DNA of 64,000 nucleotides from Flavobacterium soli DSM 19725. Its GTDB lineage: Bacteria > Bacteroidota > Bacteroidia > Flavobacteriales > Flavobacteriaceae. How positions within the stretch are numbered: the first letter of the stretch is position 1; the number at the start of each line of letters is the position of its first letter. Position numbers and translations under genes: made by a program. The notes beneath the pieces were generated by a model. The model was not told the origin of the DNA. It was given only the letters and a program-made list of their open reading frames with translations, and made no database searches. Positions 7,567 through 15,952 of this stretch are shown here, in pieces. The stretch lies in contig NZ_KE383907.1 of assembly GCF_000422705.1 (NCBI RefSeq), positions 1 through 64,000 of the forward strand, in the 5' to 3' direction.

Positions 7567-8007
7567 TTACTCCTTATTCAATCCAGTAAAGGGTCTGTAT
7601 TCTTTTCCTAGTGGAACCATGCATTTCACATCCCTGTCCATATACCATTCTAGGCAATATCCATTGGGATCCACTTCGTGTTGTTCGAGTAGCAAGTCGA
7701 AGGCACGTTTGATTCCGTCCAGGTTTTCGGCATAGTTGGCGATAAAGAAGCTATTGTAAGGACCGTTTTTGATGGTGAAGGTTTCTAGATTTGAAAGTTC
7801 TGGACCATCGGTTTCCATGATATCGGCAGCAGCCTTGTAGATGATCGAACCGTCTTCGGCTTGCCATGAAACGCCATAATAGTTTCGGCGGTCATTTTGT
7901 GGCAACAAGGCATGCAATTGTTCATGTGCTGCTTGAATACCTTCGGGAAAACTGGTTGCAGTGACACAATAGGTCTGCACGTCATGCTGAAATGTAAAAC
8001 TTTCCAT
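7567..8007 (-). CDS. GyrI-like / effector-binding-domain protein
   Basis: 146 residues, one domain, soluble. The pattern of a beta strand ending YYGVSW, a Tyr-x-Ala-x-Ala-Asp-Ile segment, a strand at FTIKNGPYNSFFIANYAEN, then a helix and a final strand with Glu-Trp-Tyr, resembles the GyrI-like or AraC-effector-binding (SOUL-like) fold. That fold binds small hydrophobic or cationic ligands. Here it lacks any DNA-binding domain, so it may be a stand-alone ligand binder. Family assignment is by pattern only; no closely named protein is recognised. It is convergent with the lipid kinase. Confidence 0.5.
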   Translation of the reverse strand: MESFTFQHDVQTYCVTATSFPEGIQAAHEQLHALLPQNDRRNYYGVSWQAEDGSIIYKAAADIMETDGPELSNLETFTIKNGPYNSFFIANYAENLDGIKRAFDLLLEQHEVDPNGYCLEWYMDRDVKCMVPLGKEYRPFTGLNKE

Positions 8008-8240
8008 TGGATTTTGATTTTGATTTACTCAAATTTAGTCAAATTTAAAGCGAGGAGTTATTAAAATTAAACTAAAATTGTATAGAAATTATAAAGTTGT
8101 TAGAAATATAATGCTTTCGGAAAAATTATAAGTTTAAAAACTGTTTTTACTCTCAACAATGATTAAATTCGCTACATAAAAATATTTTTTAATACGATAC
8201 TCAAATTTGCAAACATTCGAAGTATAATAAGTAACATCAA
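8008..8240. other. Divergent intergenic region
   Basis: 233 bp between the start of the GyrI-like gene and the TPR regulator. It must hold both promoters, but I see no box pair that fits the Bacteroidetes consensus and spacing well. Confidence 0.3.
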
Positions 8241-9887
8241 ATGACTGTAAAGCCCCAATCTTTTCCTTTATTTGTAATGCTGTTCCTTTTGTTAGGAACA
8301 AATGCATTAATCGCTCAAACTAAGAAATACTGCGATTCTATAATTGAGGTTGGAATTGATGCACTCTTCAAGCGGGATCACGTCAAATCGATTGAACTAC
8401 TAACGGAAGCCCGAAGCCTTGCCGAACGAAACAATTGGCACGAACAATCTTTTCAGGCGATACACCATACAGGTTGGAATTATTATGTCATGCTCGACTA
8501 TGGAGAGGCATTGGATTATTATCTGAAAGGGTATGAAATTGCGATTAAGCATTTGGGCTCGGAACAGGAGTTGCTAGTTTTGGCAAATATTGCTATTATT
8601 TATGCCAAAGAAAAGAAGTATATCAAAGGGGAGGAATATTTAACCAAGGCTTATGATATTGCAAAGAAGATAAATGATTCTACCAAAGTGGGGTATTGTG
8701 CCATCAATCTTGGGAGTTTTTATAATGAAACCAACAAGCTTCAACGCGCCAGAAAGTATCTGGATGAGGCAGCTCGTTATTTGAAGAACAAGCCTGAGGT
8801 TCAGGTTTTGGTTAAAATAGTGCAACTCGATAACGACTTGCTGATGGGCCATACTTTAAAGGCGAGGACAGGTGCTTTGGCTTTGGTCGAGACGGTGAAG
8901 AAGGATAAGAACAACGAAAACTTGGTGCACCTCTACAAGATGATCGGCAAAACTTTTAAAGCTGAAAAGAATCCGGAACTTGCTTTGGAATGGACGAAAA
9001 AAGCCTTGGCTGCAAAGCCCGACAAGGAAGTGAGGATGGAGATTTTCGATTTGCTATCTGGGATTTATTTCGACCTGCAGTATTATAAAGAGGCATTGCA
9101 ATATAAAGATTCTGTGACGGCTGTAACCAATGAACTCAATGAGATCAAAAACATACAGTTGTTTAAAACAGGAGAAGTAAAGTTTCAAATCCAGAACTTT
9201 CAGAAGGAAATTGCGGCAAAAGATGCCAAGATCTTGTATGAACGGAAGTTCTTTTATAGTATTTTGACTCTGGGTGTGATCATTATCATTTTCCTTTCGA
9301 TTACGTTTTGGAACATGCGAATCAAGAACAAGCAACAGAAACTTATTGCCGAACGGAATCAGGAGATCATCCAGTTTAAGCTGCAAAAGGAGATGGATGA
9401 CAATTTGCTTTCGAAGAAAAAGGAGGAGATTGCGGTTCTAGAACAGGAACGTTTGAAGAAGGAAATTGAATTAAAGAACCAGAAAATTTCGGCGGAAGCC
9501 TTATATGTATCAGGACGGAACCAATTACTTCAGGAGATATTGGAATCACTGACCAGTGTGCCTGAGTTGTCCAAGAATAAAGTGCTGATTGACCATGTGA
9601 AAGCTTTGCAAAATCATTTGAAAACCGATAATGATTGGGATGATTTTATTCGTCATTTTGAAGAAGTAAACCAAGGATTTCTAAAAAAGCTTAAAACATT
9701 GCATCCCGAACTAACTTCTAATGATATCCGATTTATTTCCTATCTCTGCATGAATCTTACGGTCAAGGAAATTTCGATGATGCTTAATATTACCTACGAG
9801 GCTTGTCGTAAACGAAAGGAACGTATCTCGGCAAAACTCGGTTTAACTGATGATATGTCGCTCAATGATTATCTCGCCAGTATGTAG
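8241..9887 (+). CDS. Membrane-anchored TPR protein with LuxR-type HTH
   Basis: 548 residues. A signal peptide (about 1-26) leads into an extracytoplasmic TPR array (about 60-310), seen as repeated Ala-x-x-Tyr-x-x-Ala patterns such as YGEALDYYLKGYEIA. A single membrane helix lies at about 340-360. A long charged coiled coil follows (about 365-430). The C-terminal 65 residues hold a LuxR-type helix-turn-helix with LTVKEISMMLNITYEACRKR as the recognition region. Known Bacteroidetes proteins of this layout sense an extracytoplasmic signal and bind DNA while membrane-bound. It is transcribed alone and ends 20 bp before a convergent gene. Its target genes cannot be inferred. Confidence 0.8.
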   Translation: MTVKPQSFPLFVMLFLLLGTNALIAQTKKYCDSIIEVGIDALFKRDHVKSIELLTEARSLAERNNWHEQSFQAIHHTGWNYYVMLDYGEALDYYLKGYEIAIKHLGSEQELLVLANIAIIYAKEKKYIKGEEYLTKAYDIAKKINDSTKVGYCAINLGSFYNETNKLQRARKYLDEAARYLKNKPEVQVLVKIVQLDNDLLMGHTLKARTGALALVETVKKDKNNENLVHLYKMIGKTFKAEKNPELALEWTKKALAAKPDKEVRMEIFDLLSGIYFDLQYYKEALQYKDSVTAVTNELNEIKNIQLFKTGEVKFQIQNFQKEIAAKDAKILYERKFFYSILTLGVIIIIFLSITFWNMRIKNKQQKLIAERNQEIIQFKLQKEMDDNLLSKKKEEIAVLEQERLKKEIELKNQKISAEALYVSGRNQLLQEILESLTSVPELSKNKVLIDHVKALQNHLKTDNDWDDFIRHFEEVNQGFLKKLKTLHPELTSNDIRFISYLCMNLTVKEISMMLNITYEACRKRKERISAKLGLTDDMSLNDYLASM

Positions 9888-9907
9888 CAAAGGGCTTCTG
9901 GCTGGGG

Positions 9908-10474
9908 TTATTTTGCTTTAGCTATTTTTTGCAGTATCTCTTTTGCAGCAGCATGATAAGCAGGAGAATGTGAAATAAAATCTTTTGGAAGAATTTCTTT
10001 TAATTCTGTGTAAATCCATTGGTGGAGTTTTCCAAATTCGAAAAGTGTTCTCATGGCATACACCTTAGAAGCTACTTTTGTATCATTTATGAGCCAATCG
10101 AAACAGGTTTCAATAATGTATTGAACTTGCTTTTCGGTTAAAAAATCTTGATTTCTTTTTCTTAATTTTAGATGATGTTTTCCCGTGAACATGCAGATTT
10201 TCGAGATAGATCGGATGGCACCATCATGGGAAAAAGAGGGAAGCATTTTGCAAAAATCTTCCAAATAGTTTGCAAGCCAATCGATTTTTTGTTCCAAAAC
10301 CAGTTCTAGAGTCCAGCAAGCTTTATAGTGGTTTTTATCAGTAGGGTCGAGTGCTTTTTTTATTAATACTATATATAATTCAGGATTTTGTAGGACTTCT
10401 GTAGATAATTGGTCGCGTACAGGTCGATGGGCAGTGCTGTTTTCTAAAGCCTTTATAAAATCCTGTGTTACCAT
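9908..10474 (-). CDS. HEAT-like helical-repeat protein
   Basis: 188 residues, soluble, predicted all-helical, with repeated helix pairs containing KACWTLELVLEQKIDW, DGAIRSISKICMF and SKVYAMRTLFEFGKLHQWI. Proteins of this type in flavobacteria are often labelled adenylosuccinate lyase because a homologue sits beside purB. The sequence has none of the lyase signature motifs, so that name would be wrong here. It starts 2 bp after the stop of the DUF3667 gene, so both are almost certainly on one transcript. Function unknown. Confidence 0.6.
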   Translation of the reverse strand: MVTQDFIKALENSTAHRPVRDQLSTEVLQNPELYIVLIKKALDPTDKNHYKACWTLELVLEQKIDWLANYLEDFCKMLPSFSHDGAIRSISKICMFTGKHHLKLRKRNQDFLTEKQVQYIIETCFDWLINDTKVASKVYAMRTLFEFGKLHQWIYTELKEILPKDFISHSPAYHAAAKEILQKIAKAK

Positions 10475-10476
10475 TT

Positions 10477-11232
10477 TTATAAAAGATGGGGATTTGTTAG
10501 TAACATTACTATTACTGTTACCAGAATTGCGATTGCCATAAAAACACAGAGTATGAAATAGCTCAATAGTGTTTTTAGGATGTTTTTTAGTCTGGATTGT
10601 GTTTCGAAGAATTGATTGTAGGTCCAGAGAGTTAGCAAGAAGTCAATAAACATGGTGACACTAATGACGGATAACATTTCGGGAGTCTTGTTAGTAGCAT
10701 AGAGGAAAGGAAATAGCAGCAAGGATACCACTAATTTCTGGGCGGTGATAAAGGAATTCATTACAAAGTGTTCTACCAAATTATAACCTGTCTTGTAAAA
10801 AGCCCAATAGGAGGAGATGGAAACAAAGGGAAGCATTAGCATTGTAGCTAAGGCATAATGTGAAGCCATCCAGTTGTTTACAAGGTTGTTTATTGCCACA
10901 GTTTTACTATCTGCATCGGCTGTAAACTGATGTGGAGTTCCGATGTCAAAGTAGTGGTAAAGTAAGCCATATATGGAACCCAAGAGGAAAACCATAGCCA
11001 CTGGCTTGAAATGACTGACTCTTTTACCGTAAATGAACTCCCTGATGGCTTCGCCAGGTCTAACAAATAATTCCCTGATGGTAAAGAAAAGTCCCTTGTC
11101 GAAATGAAAGACGCCATGCTGTATATCGTGCCACAGATAATGGAAGTTTATAGGATGTGTCTCTGCTGATTGTCCGCAATTGTTGCAGAAGTTTCCACTG
11201 AAATTTGTCTTACAGTTTTTGCAAGCTGTCAT
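10477..11232 (-). CDS. DUF3667 membrane protein with N-terminal zinc ribbon
   Basis: 251 residues. The N-terminus is a zinc ribbon with two Cys-x-x-Cys pairs (CKNCKTNFSGNFCNNCGQ, residues 4-21). Then follows the family element with HDIQHGVFHFDKGLFFT, RPGEAIREFIYGKRVSHFKP and a hydrophobic start at about residue 79. Four or five membrane helices fill the rest, with Pro-Phe-Val-Ser and Trp-Ala-Phe-Tyr-Lys-Thr-Gly-Tyr-Asn motifs. This is the standard layout of DUF3667 proteins, common in Bacteroidetes and without a known role. It lies upstream of the HEAT-like gene in one operon. Confidence 0.8.
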   Translation of the reverse strand: MTACKNCKTNFSGNFCNNCGQSAETHPINFHYLWHDIQHGVFHFDKGLFFTIRELFVRPGEAIREFIYGKRVSHFKPVAMVFLLGSIYGLLYHYFDIGTPHQFTADADSKTVAINNLVNNWMASHYALATMLMLPFVSISSYWAFYKTGYNLVEHFVMNSFITAQKLVVSLLLFPFLYATNKTPEMLSVISVTMFIDFLLTLWTYNQFFETQSRLKNILKTLLSYFILCVFMAIAILVTVIVMLLTNPHLL

Positions 11233-11822
11233 GTTTGATGGGTTAGGATGGTGTAAATTTATTAAAAAAAAGTTAATTAGCGGAGTTTGTCAGATGGTGG
11301 TAGTTGGGAAAATTCCTTTCATGTCAGGATAACTATATCATATTAGCACCTCATTTTCTAGTTTTATATCCGTATTTTACACTACTTTCAGGGAATCAAG
11401 GGCGTGATTTCACTTTCATTTTTGTGTTTTTTACCACTCTATCTTGCCTAAATGTTTACTACACTTCCCATACTCTATCTATACAGTAAACCTACTTTAG
11501 ATGGGGAGTATCTCGGGAGAGTGACCCGTCCTGACCCGTGCTAAAATGATATACATAAATCCTTTGACCCGTCCTTCCCATGAAATACCTGCCCTAAAGC
11601 AAGTGCTTCTTGCGACAACCTTTTTTCTCTTCCTTATCTTAGTTGTTACCCATTCTTCCTGAGAGGCTTACTCTTTGGCATGCTTTGCCATGTTGTCAAT
11701 AAAAAGGGTACCATATATTTTGAGGAGCATACCCGTATTTTACAAGATATTTTTTATCTTTGGAGTGAAGACTTTTCATCTGATTGGTCTTCTTTTGATG
11801 CTTTAGAACTACATAACAAATC
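11233..11822. other. Long non-coding leader of the XRE gene
   Basis: 590 bp without a convincing gene; a 61-codon plus-strand frame at 11304-11489 looks random. The stretch contains three copies of TGACCCGTSC at 11522-11531, 11532-11541 (tandem) and 11565-11574. CCGTATTTTACA occurs near 11370 and again near 11730. It is less AT-rich in its central part than most intergenic DNA here. Confidence 0.5.
11522..11574 (+). repeat. Three direct repeats TGACCCGTSC
   Basis: Copies at 11522-11531 and 11532-11541 are in exact tandem with a 10-bp period; a third lies 23 bp further on at 11565-11574. Ten-bp phasing puts the copies on one face of the helix, which is typical of operator arrays. No inverted symmetry is visible. 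Confidence 0.45.
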
Positions 11823-12233
11823 ATGGAACAAAAAATACATCAGGGAAGAAACGTGAAGCGTTTCAGGGAAATGCTAGGCATCAAGCAGGAGGCATTGGCC
11901 TTTGACTTGGGCAGCGATTGGAACCAGAAAAAAATTTCGATGCTTGAACAGCGCGATGTGATCGAGGAAGATATGCTTCGGCAGATTTCTGCGGCTTTGC
12001 ATATTCCTGTCGAGGCGTTTCAGAATTTTGATGAGGAGCAGGCAGTAAATATTATTTCGAATACTTTTACAAGTAATGATACATCAACATTAAATGCAGT
12101 TAATCCAAACTGTACCTTTAATCCAATTGATAAAATTATCCAATTGTATGATGATAAAATTGCCCTCTATGAGCGTATGCTTAAAGAGAAAGATGAAATG
12201 ATGGCCCGGTTGGAAAAGCTGATTGCGAAGTAG
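11823..12233 (+). CDS. Small XRE-type helix-turn-helix regulator
   Basis: 136 residues. An XRE/Cro-type HTH occupies about residues 9-65: RNVKRFREMLGIKQEALAF, a second helix containing SDWNQKKISMLEQ, and EEDMLRQISAALHIPVEAF. A polar linker follows, then a short conserved-looking piece NCTFNPIDKIIQLYDDKIAL that runs into a C-terminal coiled coil (about 112-136), probably for dimerisation. As I remember it, this design is highly multi-copy in Flavobacterium and Chryseobacterium. It sits just upstream of the polysaccharide locus in the same direction and may regulate it; that is inference from position. A terminator separates the two. Confidence 0.75.
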   Translation: MEQKIHQGRNVKRFREMLGIKQEALAFDLGSDWNQKKISMLEQRDVIEEDMLRQISAALHIPVEAFQNFDEEQAVNIISNTFTSNDTSTLNAVNPNCTFNPIDKIIQLYDDKIALYERMLKEKDEMMARLEKLIAK

Positions 12234-12260
12234 GAAACTCCGGTTTTTACTATCTCTACG

Positions 12261-12289
12261 AGGCTCAACTGGAAGGTTGCGCCTTTTTT
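12261..12289 (+). terminator. Rho-independent terminator of the XRE gene
   Basis: Stem AGGC-t-CAACt / AgGTTG-c-GCCT with a GGA loop, followed by six Ts. It lies 27 bp after the stop codon. Confidence 0.65.
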
Positions 12290-12491
12290 AGTGCATATGA
12301 ATTCACATCGCTATTGAAGATGTCTATTTTTTACCGCATTGTCCTTTGGTCACCTCCCTACTGCAGTGAGGGACTTTCCAATATTGGGTGAATTTGTAAA
12401 AAAGTTCTTTACTTTCCTCTTGTTTGGCTGTATTCACATGAAATAGCAATTTAATAAAGTATCAAAAAAGCTAAAATGTGGCATAAATTAT

Positions 12492-12499
12492 TATATTTG
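12492..12499 (+). promoter_or_regulatory. Candidate -7 box of the polysaccharide operon
   Basis: TATATTTG matches the Bacteroidetes -7 consensus TAnnTTTG. It lies 37 bp before the start of the exporter permease. No good TTTG box is found 19 nt upstream, so this is a half-site call. Confidence 0.35.
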
Positions 12500-12536
12500 A
12501 GGCTTTGTAAAATGTTAAGCTATAGAAGGTATACTA

Positions 12537-13403
12537 ATGAAGAGTGGGAATAACGATCAGGATTGGCTATTTGAAATTAAGCCTAAAAACCAATTTTTCA
12601 GGCTTCATTTGAGGGAAGTCTGGCAATACAGGGATTTGCTTTTTCTTTTTGTGAGAAGGGATGTTGTTACGGTTTATAAGCAAACCATTTTGGGGCCTTT
12701 GTGGTATTTGATACAGCCGTTGTTTACTTCCGTAATCTTTACCATCATCTTTAATACTGTTGCTGGAATTTCTACTGGAAATGTTCCTCCATTTTTGTTC
12801 AATCTCGGGGGGATAATGGTTTGGAATTATTTTACCTCCTGCCTGAATGATACTTCTGATACTTTTAAGAAGAATGCTTCTATTTTTGGAAAAGTTTATT
12901 TTCCTAGATTGATCGTACCGCTGTCAATCGTGATTTCTAACCTTGTGAAATTTGGCATACAGTTTTTTATCTTTATTGCCTTTTATATTTTCTACGCCTT
13001 TCAGGGAATGGAAGTGAAATTAGGCACTGCCACGTTATTTTTTCCTTTACTGATTGTATTGATGGGGATACTCGGATTGGGATTAGGAATGATAATTTCT
13101 TCGATGGTGACAAAATATAGGGATCTTACTTTTCTAGTAGGATTTGGAGTGCAACTGCTGATGTATGTTTCGGCGGTTATGTATCCTATGGCGTTATTGA
13201 AAGAAAAATTGCCTCAATTTGGTTGGCTGATTGAATACAATCCTTTGGCTTATGTTATTGAAACTGCTCGATATATGTTGTTGCATGAAGGATTAATTTC
13301 GATTGGAGGTATGTTTTATACGGTTGGAGTAACGATTGCTTTGTTCTTTATAGGGTTATTGATTTTTAACAAGACGGAGAAGAGTTTTATTGATACGGTT
13401 TAG
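12537..13403 (+). CDS. wzm: Polysaccharide ABC exporter permease (Wzm type)
   Basis: 288 residues of the ABC-2 permease family with six hydrophobic segments. The N-terminal cytoplasmic amphipathic region contains LREVWQYRDLLFLFVRRDV and VYKQTILGPLWYLIQPL, hallmark sequences of the Wzm/TagG/KpsM group. The last loop holds YNPLAYVIETARY, also typical. It forms a dimer in the inner membrane and, with the ATPase encoded next, exports lipid-linked O-antigen-like chains from cytoplasm to periplasm. It is the first gene of the co-directional glycan locus, 75 bp upstream of the ATPase gene. No Wzx flippase is present in the locus, which supports this as the exporter. Confidence 0.9.
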   Translation: MKSGNNDQDWLFEIKPKNQFFRLHLREVWQYRDLLFLFVRRDVVTVYKQTILGPLWYLIQPLFTSVIFTIIFNTVAGISTGNVPPFLFNLGGIMVWNYFTSCLNDTSDTFKKNASIFGKVYFPRLIVPLSIVISNLVKFGIQFFIFIAFYIFYAFQGMEVKLGTATLFFPLLIVLMGILGLGLGMIISSMVTKYRDLTFLVGFGVQLLMYVSAVMYPMALLKEKLPQFGWLIEYNPLAYVIETARYMLLHEGLISIGGMFYTVGVTIALFFIGLLIFNKTEKSFIDTV

Positions 13404-13477
13404 GAGGGGAAGTTGGTATATCGAAGATATAGAGTATTAAGTAGTTCAAGCAATTGCTTTTGTGTTAAAAAATAAAA

Positions 13478-14749
13478 ATGAGTACAGACGATATCATATT
13501 AAAAGCTGAAAATATTTCCAAACAATACCGTTTAGGGACTGTTGGCACCGGGACGTTGAGCCACGATTTAAATCGTTGGTGGCATCGTATTCGTGGCAAG
13601 GAAGATCCTTATTTGAAAGTTGGCGAAACTAACGATCGGAGTACCAAAGGAACGAGTGATTATGTTTGGGCTTTGCAGGATATTAACTTTGAGGTAAAGC
13701 GTGGCGAAGTGCTGGGGATTATTGGGAAGAATGGTGCGGGAAAATCCACTTTGTTAAAGATATTATCTAAAGTGACGGCTCCCACGACAGGAACTATTAA
13801 ATCCAGAGGAAGGATTGCCTCACTGTTAGAAGTTGGAACGGGTTTTAATCCTGAATTGACTGGACGAGAAAATATTTTTCTAAATGGAGCCATTCTAGGT
13901 ATGACGAAGAAAGAGATTAGCTCCAAGCTTGATGAAATTATTGCCTTTAGCGGCTGTGAACGTTATATCGATACTCCCACAAAAAGATACAGTTCGGGAA
14001 TGACCGTTCGATTGGCTTTTGCTGTTGCCGCCTTTCTTGAGCCTGAAATTTTGGTAGTAGATGAGGTTTTGGCTGTTGGTGATGCTGAATTTCAGAAGAA
14101 GGCAATTGGGAAGATGCAGGATATTTCGCGAGAAGGAGGGAGGACTGTGCTTTTTGTGAGTCATAATATGGCGGCTGTGCAAAGTTTGTGCACTCGGGGA
14201 ATTGTACTTCAAAATGGCTCTATACAGTTTGAGGGAGCCACAGAAGAAGCAGTGCAGTTTTATTTAAAGGAAAATTCTACCGCGCTATCTTTTCAAGATA
14301 TTAAAGATCGAAAAGGTAGTGGAGTTGTACGGTTGAATCATGTATCTGTTTTTGGAAATGCACGTGATGTTCTACCTCAAACAGGGAAGAAGTTTGTAAT
14401 GGAGTTTGAATTTGACAATCCACAAAATATTGATAATAGTAAATTAAAATTTGATTTAGGAATAGACGATTATGCTGGACAAAGAATTGTCTGGTTGAGT
14501 ACTACTGTTTTTAAGCAATCTTTGAAAGGAAGCGGAAAAATAATCCGATTTGAAATAGAAAAGCTGAATTTAAATAAAGGAACCTACTATGTGACAACAC
14601 ATTTGGTCGCAAATCAAGAACTGAGTGATTGGATACAAAATGCTTTTAGTTTTGATGTTGCAGAGGGTGATTATTATGGAACAGGGAAGCTAGTGTCGTC
14701 AGTTCAAAGTAAAGTCTTAATGGATTATAATGTTTTAATAAAGGATTAA
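13478..14749 (+). CDS. wzt: Polysaccharide ABC exporter ATPase with C-terminal glycan-binding domain (Wzt type)
   Basis: 423 residues. Residues about 1-250 are the nucleotide-binding domain: Walker A GIIGKNGAGKSTLLK near 82, signature YSSGMTVRL near 170, Walker B EILVVDEVLAVGD near 190, and the switch His in FVSHNMAAV. A 30-residue insert before Walker A is usual for this subgroup. Residues about 275-423 form an extra beta-rich domain, as in Wzt proteins whose C-terminal domain binds the modified non-reducing end of the chain before export. Its presence suggests that chain-end recognition gates export here. It acts with the permease encoded just upstream. Confidence 0.9.
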   Translation: MSTDDIILKAENISKQYRLGTVGTGTLSHDLNRWWHRIRGKEDPYLKVGETNDRSTKGTSDYVWALQDINFEVKRGEVLGIIGKNGAGKSTLLKILSKVTAPTTGTIKSRGRIASLLEVGTGFNPELTGRENIFLNGAILGMTKKEISSKLDEIIAFSGCERYIDTPTKRYSSGMTVRLAFAVAAFLEPEILVVDEVLAVGDAEFQKKAIGKMQDISREGGRTVLFVSHNMAAVQSLCTRGIVLQNGSIQFEGATEEAVQFYLKENSTALSFQDIKDRKGSGVVRLNHVSVFGNARDVLPQTGKKFVMEFEFDNPQNIDNSKLKFDLGIDDYAGQRIVWLSTTVFKQSLKGSGKIIRFEIEKLNLNKGTYYVTTHLVANQELSDWIQNAFSFDVAEGDYYGTGKLVSSVQSKVLMDYNVLIKD

Positions 14750-14931
14750 AAGTAAAATCTAGAAAAAAAATACTATTGTCAAAAGTAGAAATCAATAAGG
14801 AGAATGCAGATGTTGTATGTTTCTGTTTTTATGAGTATAGAATATACAAAAATGAATGATTTAGTTTTAAAGATTTGACGGAAACTAATTTTCATAAAGA
14901 TTGAATAATCAAGAGTAGTGGAATTGGACAG
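14750..14931. other. Intergenic gap in the polysaccharide locus
   Basis: 182 bp, very AT-rich, with no promoter boxes or hairpins that I can support. From here to about 21.4 kb the DNA is visibly AT-richer than the flanks, and gaps between genes are larger than in the rest of the locus. Confidence 0.3.
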
Positions 14932-15870
14932 ATGAAGAAATTATTAAAAACAGCGATTTTTTTTTTAAGAAACCAAACAGTTAGAGGTAAAGATTTTTGG
15001 TGTAAACTTTTACAATATAAATTAACATCAAAACCATTAATCTATTGGTATTCTAGAGTAGATTTTGAGAATGAAGCTTTAGAAAATTTTGGCGACATTG
15101 TTACTCCGTATATCGTAAAGAAACTAACAGGTTTATCACCTGTTTTATTTAGACCATCCGATAAACTTTCCAAATATTGTAAACATTATATCATGGTTGG
15201 TAGTATTATAGGTGATGCTAGAACAAAGTCAACCGTTTGGGGAAGTGGTATAATAAAGCAAGATCAATATATAAGAGGAGGTAATTTTTTAGCAGTAAGA
15301 GGACCTAGAACTGCACTGAGAATAAGAGAATTAGGATTTAAAGAACCAAATGTTTACGGAGATCCTGCATTGTTGTTGCCGCTTCTATACAAGCCCAATT
15401 CTAGTTCGAAACGTTACAAAATAGGGATTATACCTCATTATATTGACTATATAGAGGTCCAAAATCTTTTAAGTAGGTCAAGTTTTAATGATATGAAGGT
15501 AATCAATTTGCTTAATAACAATGTTGAAAATGTAATTGAGCAAATAATTCTTTGTGACAAGATTATATCTACCTCCTTACACGGTATTATAGTTGCAAAT
15601 GCATATGAAATTCCAGCAATGTGGTGGAAGTTTTCTGATAAACTAAGTGGGGATGATATAAAATTTCATGATTACTTTGAGTCCGTCGAGAAGTTTGATC
15701 TTACACCCATATATGGTAAAAACATTGAAGATGTAATTTATTCAAGTGATTATTTTATTCCGAAAAAAGAGCTAGTACTGAAATTACAAAAGGGACTATT
15801 AGCCTCTTTTCCGATTAAAAATGCTACTTATAAAGAGAATATTTTAAAATACGAATCCCTTAGAATGTAA
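14932..15870 (+). CDS. Polysaccharide pyruvyltransferase family protein
   Basis: 312 residues, soluble. It has the two best-known elements of the family (CsaB/WcaK/EpsO type): FLAVRGPRTALRIRELGF followed by VYGDPALLLPLL in the middle, and CDKIISTSLHGIIVANAYEI towards the C-terminus, with the Ser-Leu-His-Gly motif. The N-terminal NFGDIVTPYIV segment also fits. Such enzymes form ketal-linked pyruvate on sugars from phosphoenolpyruvate; some relatives are glycosyltransferase-like instead. It probably decorates the glycan made by this locus. It is preceded and followed by AT-rich gaps, so it may have been inserted as a unit. Confidence 0.8.
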   Translation: MKKLLKTAIFFLRNQTVRGKDFWCKLLQYKLTSKPLIYWYSRVDFENEALENFGDIVTPYIVKKLTGLSPVLFRPSDKLSKYCKHYIMVGSIIGDARTKSTVWGSGIIKQDQYIRGGNFLAVRGPRTALRIRELGFKEPNVYGDPALLLPLLYKPNSSSKRYKIGIIPHYIDYIEVQNLLSRSSFNDMKVINLLNNNVENVIEQIILCDKIISTSLHGIIVANAYEIPAMWWKFSDKLSGDDIKFHDYFESVEKFDLTPIYGKNIEDVIYSSDYFIPKKELVLKLQKGLLASFPIKNATYKENILKYESLRM

Positions 15871-15952
15871 TTATTATATAATTTTGGTTGTCATGATATG
15901 CAATGAAGACAGCAATAGAAGTCAACATATGTTTCTAATAATTTAATTGAGA

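Larger units (their letters stand above)
12234..12536. other. Intergenic region before the polysaccharide locus
   Basis: 303 bp with a terminator at 12261-12289 and a promoter-like box at 12492-12499. An imperfect palindrome around CTGCAG lies near 12356-12375. No gene seen. Confidence 0.45.

Noticed and set aside
9908..10474. Adenylosuccinate lyase annotation
   Set aside because: Homologues may carry this name by neighbourhood, but the protein is too short and lacks the lyase signature motifs; it is HEAT-like.
11304..11489. 61-codon plus-strand open frame upstream of the XRE gene
   Set aside because: Composition is unlike a protein (many Phe, Tyr, Ser, Leu in random order) and it has no recognisable motif.
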